DNA from: Halobacillus litoralis
GTDB taxonomy: Bacteria > Bacillota > Bacilli > Bacillales > Halobacillaceae
Assembly (NCBI RefSeq): GCF_020524085.2
Contig: NZ_CP129016.1
Coordinates: 490,001-554,000, forward strand
Reading direction: 5' to 3'
Length of the DNA stretch: 64,000 bases
Positions 9,156-18,475 of this stretch are shown here, one piece after another (position 1 is the stretch's first letter; each line of letters starts with the position of its first letter). The position numbers and the translations under genes were made by a program. Under the pieces are notes generated by a model. It did not search any database and was not told the origin of the DNA. It saw only the letters and a list, made by a program, of their open reading frames with translations.

Positions 9156-10160
9156 GTTTCTTCGTAAAATAATTAATGTGAAGTCATCTCTCAACTGAAA
9201 GTCCTGCAGACGCTCGAAATGTTTATACACCTGGTCCACAATTCCCTGTGCCGGAAGGTGGGAATATTGTTTGATGACATGTAAAATTTCTTCCTGATCA
9301 ATGAATCGGTCCCCTTGCCGACATTCGGTTACACCATCGGTCAGAAGGATGATCATATCTCCTTTTTCCACTCTCTTTTCATACTGCTTATACGTGACCT
9401 CAGGAGATACGCCGAGTACAAGTCCCGGGGCATCGATTTCCTCAAACTCATCCCGATCTTTATGGTAATAGTAACCTGGTTCATGGCCGGCGGAAGAAAA
9501 ATTGAACGTATGCTCATTCGAATTATACAAGCCATAGAACATCGTAATAAACATGCTTGCATCCACGTTCCGCTCCACTACACGGTTCAAACTGCCCAGA
9601 ATGACACTAGGGTCTGTTCGCATTCCTGAAAAACTGTCCATCGAGTATTTGATCATCGACATACAGAGAGCAGCAGGGACACCTTTACCTATGACATCGG
9701 CAACAGCGATCCCAAGACTTCCTTTTCCATCATGGACGAAGTGGTGATAGTCCCCGTTCATTTGCTTAGCAGGAACACTCAAAGCTCCAACATCAATCTC
9801 AGACAAATCCGGTTTCACTGTCGACAATAAAGTTTTTTGCATATTGGCAGCGACGGAAATTTCCGATTTGAGCTCAAGCTGCTTTTCCCGCAACGTCTGA
9901 TACTCCTGATACGCCAATCCATAAGAGATCATAGTTTCTAGAAGAAAGTTCATTGATGCCTGAATATACTCAGGCATATCCGGGTATATTTCTTGTAGCG
10001 ATTGGATGTGAACATTGATAATCTCTTCAGGAGATATGTTCTGCTGCATAGAGTGCTTACTGAACTGTTCCGCTTGATATAGAGCTTGCTCATCCTGGGT
10101 CTTAATATACTCTTGTAATAATTCTTTATAATTTTCTAAGTCGAGCTTCAATGTGTTCAT
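9150..10160 (-). CDS. rsbU: RsbU, PP2C phosphatase activating RsbV
   Basis: A 336-residue protein with the N-terminal RsbT-binding helical domain (residues about 1-85), a coiled linker around TLREKQLELKSEISVAANMQ, and a C-terminal PP2C/SpoIIE-type phosphatase domain with ADVIGKGVPAALCMSMIKY and ILLTDGVTE metal-site motifs. RsbT released from the stressosome binds it and triggers dephosphorylation of RsbV-P. The start at 10160 has AAGGAGGT 9 nt upstream; the longer open frame to 10244 overlaps rsbT and has no ribosome site. Confidence 0.95.
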   Translation of the reverse strand: MNTLKLDLENYKELLQEYIKTQDEQALYQAEQFSKHSMQQNISPEEIINVHIQSLQEIYPDMPEYIQASMNFLLETMISYGLAYQEYQTLREKQLELKSEISVAANMQKTLLSTVKPDLSEIDVGALSVPAKQMNGDYHHFVHDGKGSLGIAVADVIGKGVPAALCMSMIKYSMDSFSGMRTDPSVILGSLNRVVERNVDASMFITMFYGLYNSNEHTFNFSSAGHEPGYYYHKDRDEFEEIDAPGLVLGVSPEVTYKQYEKRVEKGDMIILLTDGVTECRQGDRFIDQEEILHVIKQYSHLPAQGIVDQVYKHFERLQDFQLRDDFTLIILRRNV

Positions 10161-10176
10161 CTCATAATTACCTCCT

Positions 10177-10578
10177 TTAACGGAGCCATTTGACGACAGT
10201 GATTTCCGTACCTTCACCTTCTGCTGATACAATATCAAAGTCATCCATTAACCGTTTCACCCCTGGAAGCCCTGCTCCGAGCCCTCCTGATGTGGTGAAC
10301 CCATCTTCCATAACTTGGCTGATATCTTTTATACCAGGACCTTCATCTGTAGCTACGATCCGAATTCCCTTTTTGTTCATGTCCTCGAGAGCTTCGAAAC
10401 AGACTCTACCTGTTCCTGCATATAAATAAATATTCCGTGCCAGTTCAGAAATGGCCGTGGCAATCCTTGCTTGATCGACAGTCCCGAAGCCGATCTTTCT
10501 GGATATATCTCGTCCAAGTTGCCTGGCTCCGACGATGTCCCATTCCTTCTTAATATTGACACAGGATTGGAAGTCCAT
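10177..10578 (-). CDS. rsbT: RsbT, serine/threonine kinase of the stressosome
   Basis: A 133-residue GHKL-fold kinase. RsbT phosphorylates RsbS and RsbR in the stressosome and, once released, activates RsbU. Visible motifs are ATAISELARNIYLYAG (N-box), ATDEGPGIKD (G1) and GFTTSGGLGAGLPGVKRLMD (G2). The ATG at 10578 has GGAGG 7 nt upstream and gives the same length as B. subtilis; a GTG at 10584 is an alternative. It overlaps the rsbS stop region. Confidence 0.95.
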   Translation of the reverse strand: MDFQSCVNIKKEWDIVGARQLGRDISRKIGFGTVDQARIATAISELARNIYLYAGTGRVCFEALEDMNKKGIRIVATDEGPGIKDISQVMEDGFTTSGGLGAGLPGVKRLMDDFDIVSAEGEGTEITVVKWLR

Positions 10579-10580
10579 AT

Positions 10581-10937
10581 TCACTCCTCCAATTCATGGC
10601 GAAGTTTGATCAATCCTTGTTCTAGATCTAACGCTGTCGGGACATCTTGCATGTGTATACCTAGGTCAATAAGAGTCATCGCAACTGCCGGCTGGATCCC
10701 TGTCAAGACAACTTTGGCCCCCATTAAATCCGACATCGTCACAACGTCTCCCAACACTTTGGCAATGAAAGAATCGATAATATCAACTGATGTCAGATCA
10801 ATGACGACACCTGTCGCTCCGCTTTCATGTATCTTGCTCAAAAGATCTTCATGGAACTGGATGGCGGTCTGATCATCCAAGTCGATTTGTATGGAAATGA
10901 GTAAATAGTTATGAAGCTTTAAAATAGGTATCCTCAT
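10581..10937 (-). CDS. rsbS: RsbS, stressosome STAS-domain protein
   Basis: A 118-residue STAS protein forming the stressosome core with RsbR. In B. subtilis Ser59 is phosphorylated by RsbT; the corresponding serine is in [14 protein letters not shown]. The family segments [20 protein letters not shown] and [10 protein letters not shown] are complete. It is placed between rsbR and rsbT with a 4-bp gap upstream and an overlap downstream, indicating coupled translation. Confidence 0.95.
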   Translation of the reverse strand: MRIPILKLHNYLLISIQIDLDDQTAIQFHEDLLSKIHESGATGVVIDLTSVDIIDSFIAKVLGDVVTMSDLMGAKVVLTGIQPAVAMTLIDLGIHMQDVPTALDLEQGLIKLRHELEE

Positions 10938-10941
10938 GTTT

Positions 10942-11811
10942 TCACTCCCTATCTAGTGAATCAATTAATTTTTCGATGTCTTCATCGTTGTTCTGGGTTT
11001 CTTCAATACGACGATTTGTTAATTCTAATGCTGTTTGGAACCCTTTCCGCAATGAACTCTTCGTAGGGAACTTACCTAAATCGATTCCAAGGTTTACAAT
11101 CGTCTGTGCAATTTCAGGACGGATTCCGACCAAAATGCACCGGGAACCGATCAGCCGTACAGCCTCAGCCGCCTGGATTATGTGATGGGCAACCATCGTA
11201 TCCACAACCGGAACACCTGTAATATCGATCAAAACAACTTCGGCGTTATGTTTGATCACTCCATCCAGCAGGTTTTCCATGATTAACTTGGCCCGCTCAG
11301 TGTCGATGGTTCCGATCAGAGGCATGATCGTAATGTTCTCCATCACAGGGATCAAAGGGGCGGAAAGCTCTTGTAAAGCTACTCTCTGTAAGGAAACGAT
11401 ATGCTCCCAGCTTCCCGAATACTCGTTGACAAGACGGTTGATGATCGGGTCGACCCAGCCATCTACTTTCCGAAGAACCTCAGAAAAGTAATCCGAATCG
11501 ATTTTATCCGATTGTTTGAGGATGAAATCCGTCACCACACGACGAAACACCTGCATCCCATCCGTTAAATAACTCAACGGCCAGCCGAGATTGATCAAGC
11601 GCTCAGAGAAATCGTCCAAGTCAGAGGATAATCCCTGCTTCTCAATACTGGAAAAAATCACATTGACAAATTCACGGTTCGTACTTTCGAACATTTCATC
11701 AGAAATCGTCGATGTATAATCATTCTTCTTATGTGTGTTAACTTCCTCCAACCACATTTTGACAATGTCATCACTATGTTCTACTACAACATTTTTCAGT
11801 CTTTCGTCCAT
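10942..11811 (-). CDS. rsbR: RsbR (RsbRA), stressosome sensor subunit
   Basis: A 289-residue protein with an N-terminal non-haem globin-like sensor domain (residues about 1-140) and a C-terminal STAS domain (about 150-265) with [19 protein letters not shown], holding the conserved phosphorylatable threonine, and [18 protein letters not shown]. It is the first gene of the rsbRSTUVW-sigB-rsbX operon. GGAGG lies 9 nt before the ATG. A terminator (12050-12084) separates it from mazF, so the operon should have its own promoter in the 240 bp upstream; no convincing -35/-10 pair was found there. Confidence 0.94.
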   Translation of the reverse strand: MDERLKNVVVEHSDDIVKMWLEEVNTHKKNDYTSTISDEMFESTNREFVNVIFSSIEKQGLSSDLDDFSERLINLGWPLSYLTDGMQVFRRVVTDFILKQSDKIDSDYFSEVLRKVDGWVDPIINRLVNEYSGSWEHIVSLQRVALQELSAPLIPVMENITIMPLIGTIDTERAKLIMENLLDGVIKHNAEVVLIDITGVPVVDTMVAHHIIQAAEAVRLIGSRCILVGIRPEIAQTIVNLGIDLGKFPTKSSLRKGFQTALELTNRRIEETQNNDEDIEKLIDSLDRE

Positions 11812-12049
11812 TATCTAAACCTCCGCCTCATAACCCTCTATTGTTCGTCCTTATACTATTTAAATATAATTTTATCAGAAAAAGAGATCCTTTTACACCA
11901 TTTGCCCTCGTTCTCATCGCAAGGACGCTTATCATGAGTATCTTTTCCCATATACTCTGTAAAATGACATGTCCACCTTTTAAAAAATCCGTTAATAAAA
12001 AACATGCCATCAACAATACCCTGTATAAGCCCATTATAAACTACAAAAG

Positions 12050-12084
12050 CAAAAAAATAAAGTTACCTGGAAAAGGTAACTTTA
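12050..12084 (-). terminator. terminator of the alr-mazEF side, before rsbR
   Basis: Perfect 9-bp stem AAAGTTACC / GGTAACTTT (12059-12083) followed on the minus strand by seven T. It lies 25 bp after the mazF stop. The 240 bp between it and rsbR is AT-rich and holds no credible gene. Confidence 0.9.
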
Positions 12085-12109
12085 TTTTCATTCACGACGC
12101 ACTTTCCGA

Positions 12110-12460
12110 TTAAAAGTCGATCAAACCGAGGCTGATCTGCAAGGCTTTGTTTACCTGCTGCATCATCGGTTCGTCAAGTTGTGTAATCTTATCGGTCAAA
12201 CGCTGTTTGTCAATCGTTCTGATTTGTTCCAGTAGGATCACAGAATTTCGCTCGAACCCATATTTTTCTGCATTAATTTCGACATGTGTTGGAAGTTTGG
12301 CTTTTTGTATTTGCGCTGTAATCGCGGCTACGATCACGGTAGGGCTAAAACGATTACCAATATCATTTTGAAGGACGAGTACAGGACGAACCCCGCCTTG
12401 TTCTGATCCCACAACTGGGGACAAATCAGCGAAATAAACGTCACCTCGTTTGACTATCAC
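12110..12460 (-). CDS. ndoA: MazF-type mRNA interferase (EndoA/NdoA)
   Basis: A 116-residue toxin of the MazF/PemK family. The B. subtilis protein cleaves RNA at UACAU. The family start [20 protein letters not shown] and the later [23 protein letters not shown] and [13 protein letters not shown] are intact. The GTG at 12460 gives the same N-terminus (MIVKRGD) and length as B. subtilis. A GTG three codons upstream, overlapping the mazE stop by 4 nt, is the alternative. It is co-transcribed with the antitoxin. Confidence 0.94.
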   Translation of the reverse strand: MIVKRGDVYFADLSPVVGSEQGGVRPVLVLQNDIGNRFSPTVIVAAITAQIQKAKLPTHVEINAEKYGFERNSVILLEQIRTIDKQRLTDKITQLDEPMMQQVNKALQISLGLIDF

Positions 12461-12465
12461 TGGCT

Positions 12466-12747
12466 TCACACCCCGCTCACTAGTTGCTCCAGGGTGTGTT
12501 CGGCCTCCTCTTCAGCTTGAAACGCTTCTGAAGCGATATTTAAATTGATTTTCGCCATTTCCATGTAGCCTCTACGCATGGATTCTCTGATATGTCGCTG
12601 TTTCTTCTCACGCAAATACATTTTCGTTGCTTGACACATGAAATCGCTCCGATCACTGTTATCGAGTTGAATGAAGCCATCCACTTCATTGAGTAGGTTA
12701 TCCGGAATCCGGATGACAATCTCCTGCATGCTATCGGACAAAACCAT
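12466..12747 (-). CDS. ndoAI: MazE-type antitoxin (EndoAI)
   Basis: A 93-residue ribbon-helix-helix antitoxin neutralising the MazF toxin. The N-terminal RHH region ([18 protein letters not shown]) is followed by a toxin-binding tail ending [11 protein letters not shown], very like B. subtilis EndoAI ([15 protein letters not shown] is shared). The ATG at 12747 lies only 3 nt after GGAGG. A TTG two codons later (12741) has a 9-nt spacing and may be the real start. It lies between alr and mazF as in B. subtilis. Confidence 0.93.
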   Translation of the reverse strand: MVLSDSMQEIVIRIPDNLLNEVDGFIQLDNSDRSDFMCQATKMYLREKKQRHIRESMRRGYMEMAKINLNIASEAFQAEEEAEHTLEQLVSGV

Positions 12748-12906
12748 ACACCTCCACCATCTTCTCTCAAAAGAAACCAGTCAATTAGTCCACTCTAATC
12801 TTATCAAACGGGAGTGTCCATTGCAAAGGAGTGTTGGAATTTTTTCGTGAATTATGAAAGCTTTTATCCTTACATCGGGAGAATTGTCCGAAAACGGGAA
12901 GCTTAC

Positions 12907-14067
12907 TCACAACAAAGAGTTTCTCACCTCTACCGTTCTCCCATCTTCTTGAAAAACCCTCGGCACCCTTTGGCTGATCATGCAGGGTATCTCATAATTG
13001 ATTGTTTCGAGATGCTCTGCTATTTCATCGGCTGAAATTTCTTGATCCCCTTGTTTACCAATTAAGGTAACCTTTGTCCCTATAGGATATTCCTGATCCA
13101 GCCGAATCATGAATTGATCCATGCAAATTCTTCCGACAATCGGCTGTCGTTTCCCGTCGACAAGAACCTCCGCACCTTGAAGCTTACGGATCCAGCCATC
13201 CGCATAACCAAGCGGTATAGTGCCGATCCACTCTTCTTTTTCCGATGTGTAGGTAGCCCCGTAACTAATGGATTCTCCGGCCTTTATTTTTTTGACATGG
13301 ATCAGCCGGCTCGACAAGGAAAAAGCAGGCTTCAAGTCGATTGGTCGTTCCTTTTTGACATGGGGAGAAGGATAAAGTCCATACATGCTGATCCCGAAAC
13401 GAACAAAATGATCCATCCGCTCAGGAACCCTCATACTTGTCGCACTGTTACTTGTATGAATTTCGACATCTTCTGCCCAATTCCTCTTAAAATAAGAAAA
13501 CAATTCGTTCCAGCGCTTTTGTTGTTCATTAAAATACTCGGATTCTTCCTCATCCGCTGTAGCGAAGTGCGTGAACAAAGCTTCCAATTGAAACTGAGGA
13601 GTTTCAGCTAGAACAGCTAGAACCCCCTCTAGTTCTGTCACCGTTCTCACACCGATCCGCCCCATCCCTGTATCGATTTTCAAATGAAGTTTCAAAGGGT
13701 TAGAACTCCGTAGACCGGCCGCTTCCTTCAGCCAATCTTTTTGGAACACCGTCAAAGCAATGTTGTTCTCACCAGCGACGGCCGCATCCTGTGGACGTGT
13801 CCAGCCCATGACAAGAATCGGGGCCTCAATTCCTGCTCTTCTCAGTTTCAAAGCTTCATCCAAGAGTGCGACGGCAAGACTCTTCGCGCCCGCTTTCAAG
13901 GCAGCCCTTGCGACTTGTATATCCCCATGTCCATAGGCATCCGCTTTGACTACCGCGCAAATGTCTGTATTTTTTTCTAATCGTTGTTTTAATTGCTGTA
14001 TATTATACTCAATTGCCGTCAATTCAACCTCTGCAATTGAATCTCTGTAATACGTATCCCATGCCAC
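12907..14067 (-). CDS. alr: alanine racemase
   Basis: A 386-residue PLP-dependent enzyme that interconverts L- and D-alanine for peptidoglycan. The PLP lysine is in AVVKADAYGHG (residues about 38-48). The second catalytic tyrosine is in ISYGATYTS (about 265), and GRICMDQFMIRLD is the conserved C-terminal segment. The start is GTG at 14067 with AGGAG 8 nt upstream. It heads the alr-mazEF group. Confidence 0.95.
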   Translation of the reverse strand: MAWDTYYRDSIAEVELTAIEYNIQQLKQRLEKNTDICAVVKADAYGHGDIQVARAALKAGAKSLAVALLDEALKLRRAGIEAPILVMGWTRPQDAAVAGENNIALTVFQKDWLKEAAGLRSSNPLKLHLKIDTGMGRIGVRTVTELEGVLAVLAETPQFQLEALFTHFATADEEESEYFNEQQKRWNELFSYFKRNWAEDVEIHTSNSATSMRVPERMDHFVRFGISMYGLYPSPHVKKERPIDLKPAFSLSSRLIHVKKIKAGESISYGATYTSEKEEWIGTIPLGYADGWIRKLQGAEVLVDGKRQPIVGRICMDQFMIRLDQEYPIGTKVTLIGKQGDQEISADEIAEHLETINYEIPCMISQRVPRVFQEDGRTVEVRNSLL

Positions 14068-14239
14068 AATGACCGCTCCTCTCTCTATATCTTTTTATTA
14101 TTGAATGAGGAAGAAGCCAGTGTCAAATATCATAGAAAAAGCAGGAATATTGAATAGATTTGATGATTGACTATAAAGAAAGCACATACTTTCGTGAGTC
14201 AGGGGGATAAATCTCGGGGCGGCCGAGTGGTGCAAGACC

Positions 14240-14270
14240 AAAAAATAAAGCAGACCGTTAAGCCTGCTCC
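14240..14270 (-). terminator. terminator after ydcC
   Basis: Stem AGCAG ... CTGCT around 14249-14268, followed on the minus strand by TTTATTTTTT, 10 bp beyond the ydcC stop. The remaining gap to alr (14068-14240) shows no gene. Confidence 0.75.
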
Positions 14271-14278
14271 TTCCAAGT

Positions 14279-15301
14279 TTATTTCACCATCGCAGCCGTG
14301 TTGATCGAGCTTGCGACAGCAACCATTTCATCCTGTGTCAGTTCGTTGCTTGCGAGTTGATAGGTCGTTCCATTATGATTCCATTCCAAACGGTTGTGTT
14401 CGAAGGCTGCAAAAACTCCATCCCAAAGCTGGACAGGTTCACCATTCACCTGTACAGAATATTGAGCGCTTGCCGCTTGAACTTCCGCTTTTTCCTGAAC
14501 CAATGTGAAATCCTTATCACCTGCATAGGTCATAATGAATCGTTTTCCATCTTCGGTCTTCACTTCACGTTCGTCTGCAAGTTCAGCACCGAACGTCTCT
14601 TGTGGGTAGAGGACCTCTTCAAGCTCTTCCCCTTCCATGTTCGCAACGGGGGCTTCTGTCGGAGCCATGGCCATGTTCTTATCGACATCAAAGTCTTCTT
14701 TCTTCATTGAATCGTCTTTCGAGAAGTTAGCAAATTGAACTTCTACAAGAGCATTCATGTCCTGATCGAACACTTTCACCATAACAGGATGGTACGTCTT
14801 CTTATCAAAATAAATTTCATGGAACGGCAGGGTCTTATTATTTTGATAGTTTGTCTTCGTCTTGAATACAAAGTAGTTTTCGGAAGCATTGAATTCTGCA
14901 TCCGGATCCGCTTTGATATCATTCAAGAGCGAAGCATAAAGATAAGGCTGGCTTGTGTTTTGAGGCCATTCGCTTTGGAACTTGAAGCTCTTGTTCAAGG
15001 CAGGTGTCAAAACATATACGCCGCTGTCATTTTTCAAGATGATCTGGCTTCCTTTTTCATCCTGATCATTTTGAAGTTTCACGCGGTAAAAATCATCTTT
15101 TTTATGCCACACTTGAATGTTGTATTTCTGTTCTTCCTTCCCTGTACGCATCTTCATATTCGCTTCGGTCTTATATCCAGCCATTTCTTCCGACTGTTTT
15201 TCAAGCTTTTTGACGACATCTTCTTTCGACTGTGAGCCACAAGCTGTCAAAGCACCTAAGACGAACAGGCTGAACAACAGGATCAGAAAACGTCTTTGCA
15301 T
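14279..15301 (-). CDS. ydcC: YdcC-like LolA-fold sporulation lipoprotein
   Basis: A 340-residue lipoprotein. The signal peptide ends in a lipobox LGALTAC (about residue 21). The body shows LolA/GerS-like beta-strand features (AGYKTEANMKMRTG, YHPVMVKVFDQDM). In B. subtilis ydcC is a sigma-E-dependent mother-cell gene of unknown exact role; related GerS acts in spore cortex/germination in Clostridioides. The ATG at 15301 is chosen because AAGGAG lies 9 nt upstream; a TTG start three codons earlier abuts that site. It lies between alr and the NAD(P)HX repair gene, as in related Bacillaceae. Confidence 0.85.
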   Translation of the reverse strand: MQRRFLILLFSLFVLGALTACGSQSKEDVVKKLEKQSEEMAGYKTEANMKMRTGKEEQKYNIQVWHKKDDFYRVKLQNDQDEKGSQIILKNDSGVYVLTPALNKSFKFQSEWPQNTSQPYLYASLLNDIKADPDAEFNASENYFVFKTKTNYQNNKTLPFHEIYFDKKTYHPVMVKVFDQDMNALVEVQFANFSKDDSMKKEDFDVDKNMAMAPTEAPVANMEGEELEEVLYPQETFGAELADEREVKTEDGKRFIMTYAGDKDFTLVQEKAEVQAASAQYSVQVNGEPVQLWDGVFAAFEHNRLEWNHNGTTYQLASNELTQDEMVAVASSINTAAMVK

Positions 15302-15354
15302 AAGACTCAACTCCTTTGTCTCTACTTAAGGACAAAGGGAACGTATGATATGGA

Positions 15355-16852
15355 TCAAGAAGAAAATGTACGGAACGTCCGGGATAAACCTTCAATGACG
15401 TCAGAGGCGAGTAGGTCAACCTTCGAATGTCCATCCTGCACGAGTAAATCAGCCGTCATTCCATGAAGGAAACAGCCATTGCTTAAAGCATCCATCACTT
15501 CTACCTGCATCAGCATGCTTAGCAGAATACCAGAGAGAACATCACCGCTCCCACCTTTGGCGAGGCCTGCATTGCCTGAGATATCCACCCGCTGTTCACC
15601 ATCAGGACCTGTAATGATCGTCGAAGGTCCTTTCAGAACGAGGTACACACCGTGCTTTTCAGCGAATTCTTTTGAATGGGAAAAAGGAGAGTTTAAGACC
15701 TCTTTGATGGAGAGGCCCGTCAAGTGGGCAAACTCACCAGGATGAGGTGTTAATACGGTTGGAGCTTCCCTCTTTTCCAACTCTGGAAGGAGACCTTCTA
15801 AAAGGTACAACCCATCGGCATCCACGAGTAACGGGGTTTCTTTTTCATGAACCAGCCGCTCCACCACCGTTTTCTGCGTAGCGGTTCGACCTAACCCCAT
15901 ACCGACAGCGATGCCATCGTACCCTTCCAGATCAGGGACTTGTCCTCCCTCTTTTCCTTCTACAAAAGTTGCTTCCTGCACATAGGGAGATATCGAAGGG
16001 ATCGCTTCAGGATCCGTGGATACCGCAATCAAGCCTGCTCCGCTTCGCAAAGCTGCTTTCGCTGTCATCGCTACAGAACCAGGCATCAAGCGAGACCCTC
16101 CTATGATCAACCCTTTTCCGTGCGACCCTTTTATGCGAATGAGCAGCCCGATCAGGCAAGGTCCTTTTTACATCAGCTTCACCCCAAAGCCTCCTTCGGT
16201 AATCAGGAAGTCGTTTGGGTGGGAGCCCGATTTCCACGACCGACCATTCGCCGTAGTATGGCTGTGTGTGCTGCAAAAAGGCACTCTGCTTCGGCGCTTC
16301 GATGATCGAGGTGTAATGGGCTTGAAAAGCCTCAACACCCTCTCCACCTTCATCAGCCGGAACACCCGAAGGCAGATCGACAGCAAGCCTCAGGATTGAT
16401 TTCTCGTTACAGAGACGGACAACATCCGCGTAGGGCTCTCTCAGCCGCCCGTTCACTCCGATCCCAAGCATCGCATCGATGCATACATCTGCACGACATA
16501 GAGAAGTATTCAAGTCTTCCGAACTCTTCAATAGTCTGTACGGGTGACCAGAAGCTTGGAATATCCTCTTGTGTGCTTCTGCATCTCCAGTGATCTTTGC
16601 GTCCGGAACGACTTGCCAAGCCTCCACATCGTATCCAAGGTTCAACAACGTCCTAGCAATGACGAATCCATCCCCGCCATTATTGCCAGCACCTATCAGG
16701 ACGACAATCGCATGCTCTTTTTGAATGTGGCGGAGCAAGTCATACGTAACCGCTCTCCCTGCATTCTCCATGAGCATCTTCCCATCTAGTCCAGCGGCTT
16801 CCATGGCCACTCGATCCCGTTCGTACATTTCTTGTGCGGTAACAATATCCAA
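15355..16852 (-). pseudogene. NAD(P)HX epimerase/dehydratase (fused NnrE-NnrD), frameshifted
   Basis: This is a fused metabolite-repair enzyme of about 499 codons. The N-terminal YjeF epimerase domain (GAGNNGGDGFVIARTL) epimerises hydrated NAD(P)H; the C-terminal kinase-fold ADP-dependent dehydratase (VLTPHPGEFAHLTG, GNAGLAKGGSGDVLSGIL) restores NAD(P)H. The two halves are in different frames. In the minus-strand sequence CATAAAAGGG (plus 16126-16132) one extra A breaks the expected HSHKGSHGKGLIIGGS junction. Removing it restores a full-length protein. The N-terminal start is TTG at 16852 (GGAGGG 6 nt upstream, giving MDIVTAQEM). True mutation, sequencing error and +1 frameshifting are all possible. 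Confidence 0.85.
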
Positions 16853-16927
16853 TTCGTTCCCTCCTACCCGCATTACAATGTTATGAGACAACCTATGTAA
16901 TTATGTCTGCCCTCCTATACCTCCCTA

Positions 16928-17284
16928 TCACTCTTCCAAAACCACCTGAGCAATGGCATGCTCCGAACTATGACTGATCGACACCCACAGATGATAGCGG
17001 TCGTAGCCTTTCGCCCTCATCATAGGGGCACCCGTCGTTTCATTTGATAATATTTCAACATCATGGAAACCAAGCTTGCCGATTCCTGTACCTGTCGCTT
17101 TCGCAAAAGCTTCTTTCGCTGCGAACCGCCCAGCCAAGTACTCCACCTTTCTTTTCTCATTCAACATTTCGTACCGATGATGTTCCTCTTCAGTCAGTAT
17201 TCGTTGAACAAAGCGCTCTCTTCGCTTTATACTTTGTTTAATACGATCCAATTCAATAATATCTACACCGATGCCTTTAATCAC
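16928..17284 (-). CDS. acpS: holo-[acyl-carrier-protein] synthase
   Basis: A 118-residue phosphopantetheinyl transferase that attaches 4'-phosphopantetheine from CoA to ACP in fatty-acid synthesis. Motifs: GIGVDIIELDRI (Mg/CoA-binding Asp, residues 4-15), FAAKEAFAKATGTGIG (about 53-68), WVSISHSSEHAIAQVV near the C-terminus. The start codon is GTG at 17284. It sits just upstream of the NAD(P)HX repair gene on the minus strand, the usual Bacillaceae order. Confidence 0.95.
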   Translation of the reverse strand: MIKGIGVDIIELDRIKQSIKRRERFVQRILTEEEHHRYEMLNEKRKVEYLAGRFAAKEAFAKATGTGIGKLGFHDVEILSNETTGAPMMRAKGYDRYHLWVSISHSSEHAIAQVVLEE

Positions 17285-17510
17285 GATTCATCTTCCTTTT
17301 CATTAACAATCTATGAACAGTATACCCGAATCTTTTCACGGTAAAAAAGAATACGAGGAAGCGGCAAGGATTACATTATAATAGGAGACCTACGGACACT
17401 ATGAACGTTCCCTTCAACAAAAGGACCATATCGTCGCTTCTGGGGAAATGAATGCGTTCAGGGAACGACATACACCTACCTTAATCTTGAACGTAAAAAG
17501 GAGATTAGTC

Positions 17511-18278
17511 ATGTTTGTACGAACGGAGAGTTTCAAAGAATTTTTACGATTTTATCCGATTGTTTCATTTCTCGTCGGCCTTCATTTCGTCTTATGGCTG
17601 TTGATGGATTTTCTTCAGCTGGGTTTTGCGGTTGAATTGAAGGAATGGGGCATTGGAATGAATGCCCTGGTTTTGAACGGCGAGTATTGGCGCCTTGTCA
17701 CTCCGATTTTCTTACACGGAGATTTCACCCACGCCCTGTTCAACTCCTTTTCCCTCGTCCTCTTCGGACCAGCCCTTGAGCAGATGTTAGGAAAAGGAAA
17801 GTTTATATTGATGTATTTATTTGCCGGCATCATCGGAAACCTCGGCACATTTATCGTTAATCCAGATGCCTATTATTGGCACCTCGGAGCCTCAGGAGCT
17901 ATCTTCGGTATCTTCGGGGTTTACCTATTTATGGTCATGAACCGGAAACAGTTGATCGATACAGCCAATTCGCAAATCATTCTTGCCATTTTTGCTATCG
18001 GTTTATTTATGACTTTTGCACGGCCAAACATTAATATTTTCGGTCACTTATTCGGACTGATTGGTGGGTTCGCCATTGCCCCCGCTATCCTGAAAAATGC
18101 ACGCCGCTACTCTTTATGGCAAGTACGCACCCGTCATTCGCGTTCCGACAGTGATGACATTTCTTTCAATCCGAATCGATGGCAGAAAAGAAGATATGGA
18201 GGAAAGAACGCAGGGAAGTACATTCTCTGGGGAATCATTATTTTTCTGGCTTTGTTCGCCCTTGTAAACCGCATGTAA
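17511..18278 (+). CDS. rhomboid family intramembrane serine protease (YdcA-like)
   Basis: A 255-residue membrane protein with about six hydrophobic segments. Rhomboid signatures are GEYWRLVTPIFLHGDFTHALFNSF, the catalytic serine in HLGASGAIFG (about residue 128), and the partner histidine in NIFGHLFGLIGG. Rhomboids cleave membrane proteins within the bilayer. The start at 17511 has AAAAAGGAG about 9 nt upstream; an open frame reaching back to 17448 has none. It is divergent from acpS, as ydcA is in B. subtilis. Confidence 0.9.
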   Translation: MFVRTESFKEFLRFYPIVSFLVGLHFVLWLLMDFLQLGFAVELKEWGIGMNALVLNGEYWRLVTPIFLHGDFTHALFNSFSLVLFGPALEQMLGKGKFILMYLFAGIIGNLGTFIVNPDAYYWHLGASGAIFGIFGVYLFMVMNRKQLIDTANSQIILAIFAIGLFMTFARPNINIFGHLFGLIGGFAIAPAILKNARRYSLWQVRTRHSRSDSDDISFNPNRWQKRRYGGKNAGKYILWGIIIFLALFALVNRM

Positions 18279-18310
18279 CGGCTTCACCTTCCGGGGTGAA
18301 GTCTTTTTTA
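18279..18310 (+). terminator. terminator of the rhomboid gene
   Basis: Stem GGCTTCACC / GGGGTGAAGTC with a TTCC loop, followed by TTTTTTA, directly after the stop codon. Confidence 0.9.
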
Positions 18311-18424
18311 TATCACCTAACAGAATTGTCCACCGATAAAAACACTAAAGTCACTGGTAAATACTCAAAACCCAACGATAAATGACCACGCCGCCGTACA
18401 CGTCTATGACCTATCAACACTAGC

Positions 18425-18462
18425 AAAAAAAAGATCAGCCCTCTTATGAGGACTGACCTTTT
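18425..18462 (-). terminator. terminator of cshA
   Basis: On the minus strand AAGGTCAGTCCTC pairs with GAGGGCTGATCTT and is followed by eight T. It ends cshA. The stretch 18311-18424 between the two terminators holds no gene. Confidence 0.9.
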
Positions 18463-18475
18463 TCAATAACCTTTA

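Noticed and set aside
14215-14240. GGCCGAGTGG segment resembling the D-arm of a serine tRNA
   Set aside because: No acceptor, anticodon or T-arm accompanies it; it is too short to call a tRNA remnant.
17345-17510. Short inverted repeat (CGTTCCC ... GGGAACG) upstream of the rhomboid gene as an operator
   Set aside because: The arms are only 7 bp and about 50 bp apart, and no regulator context supports it.
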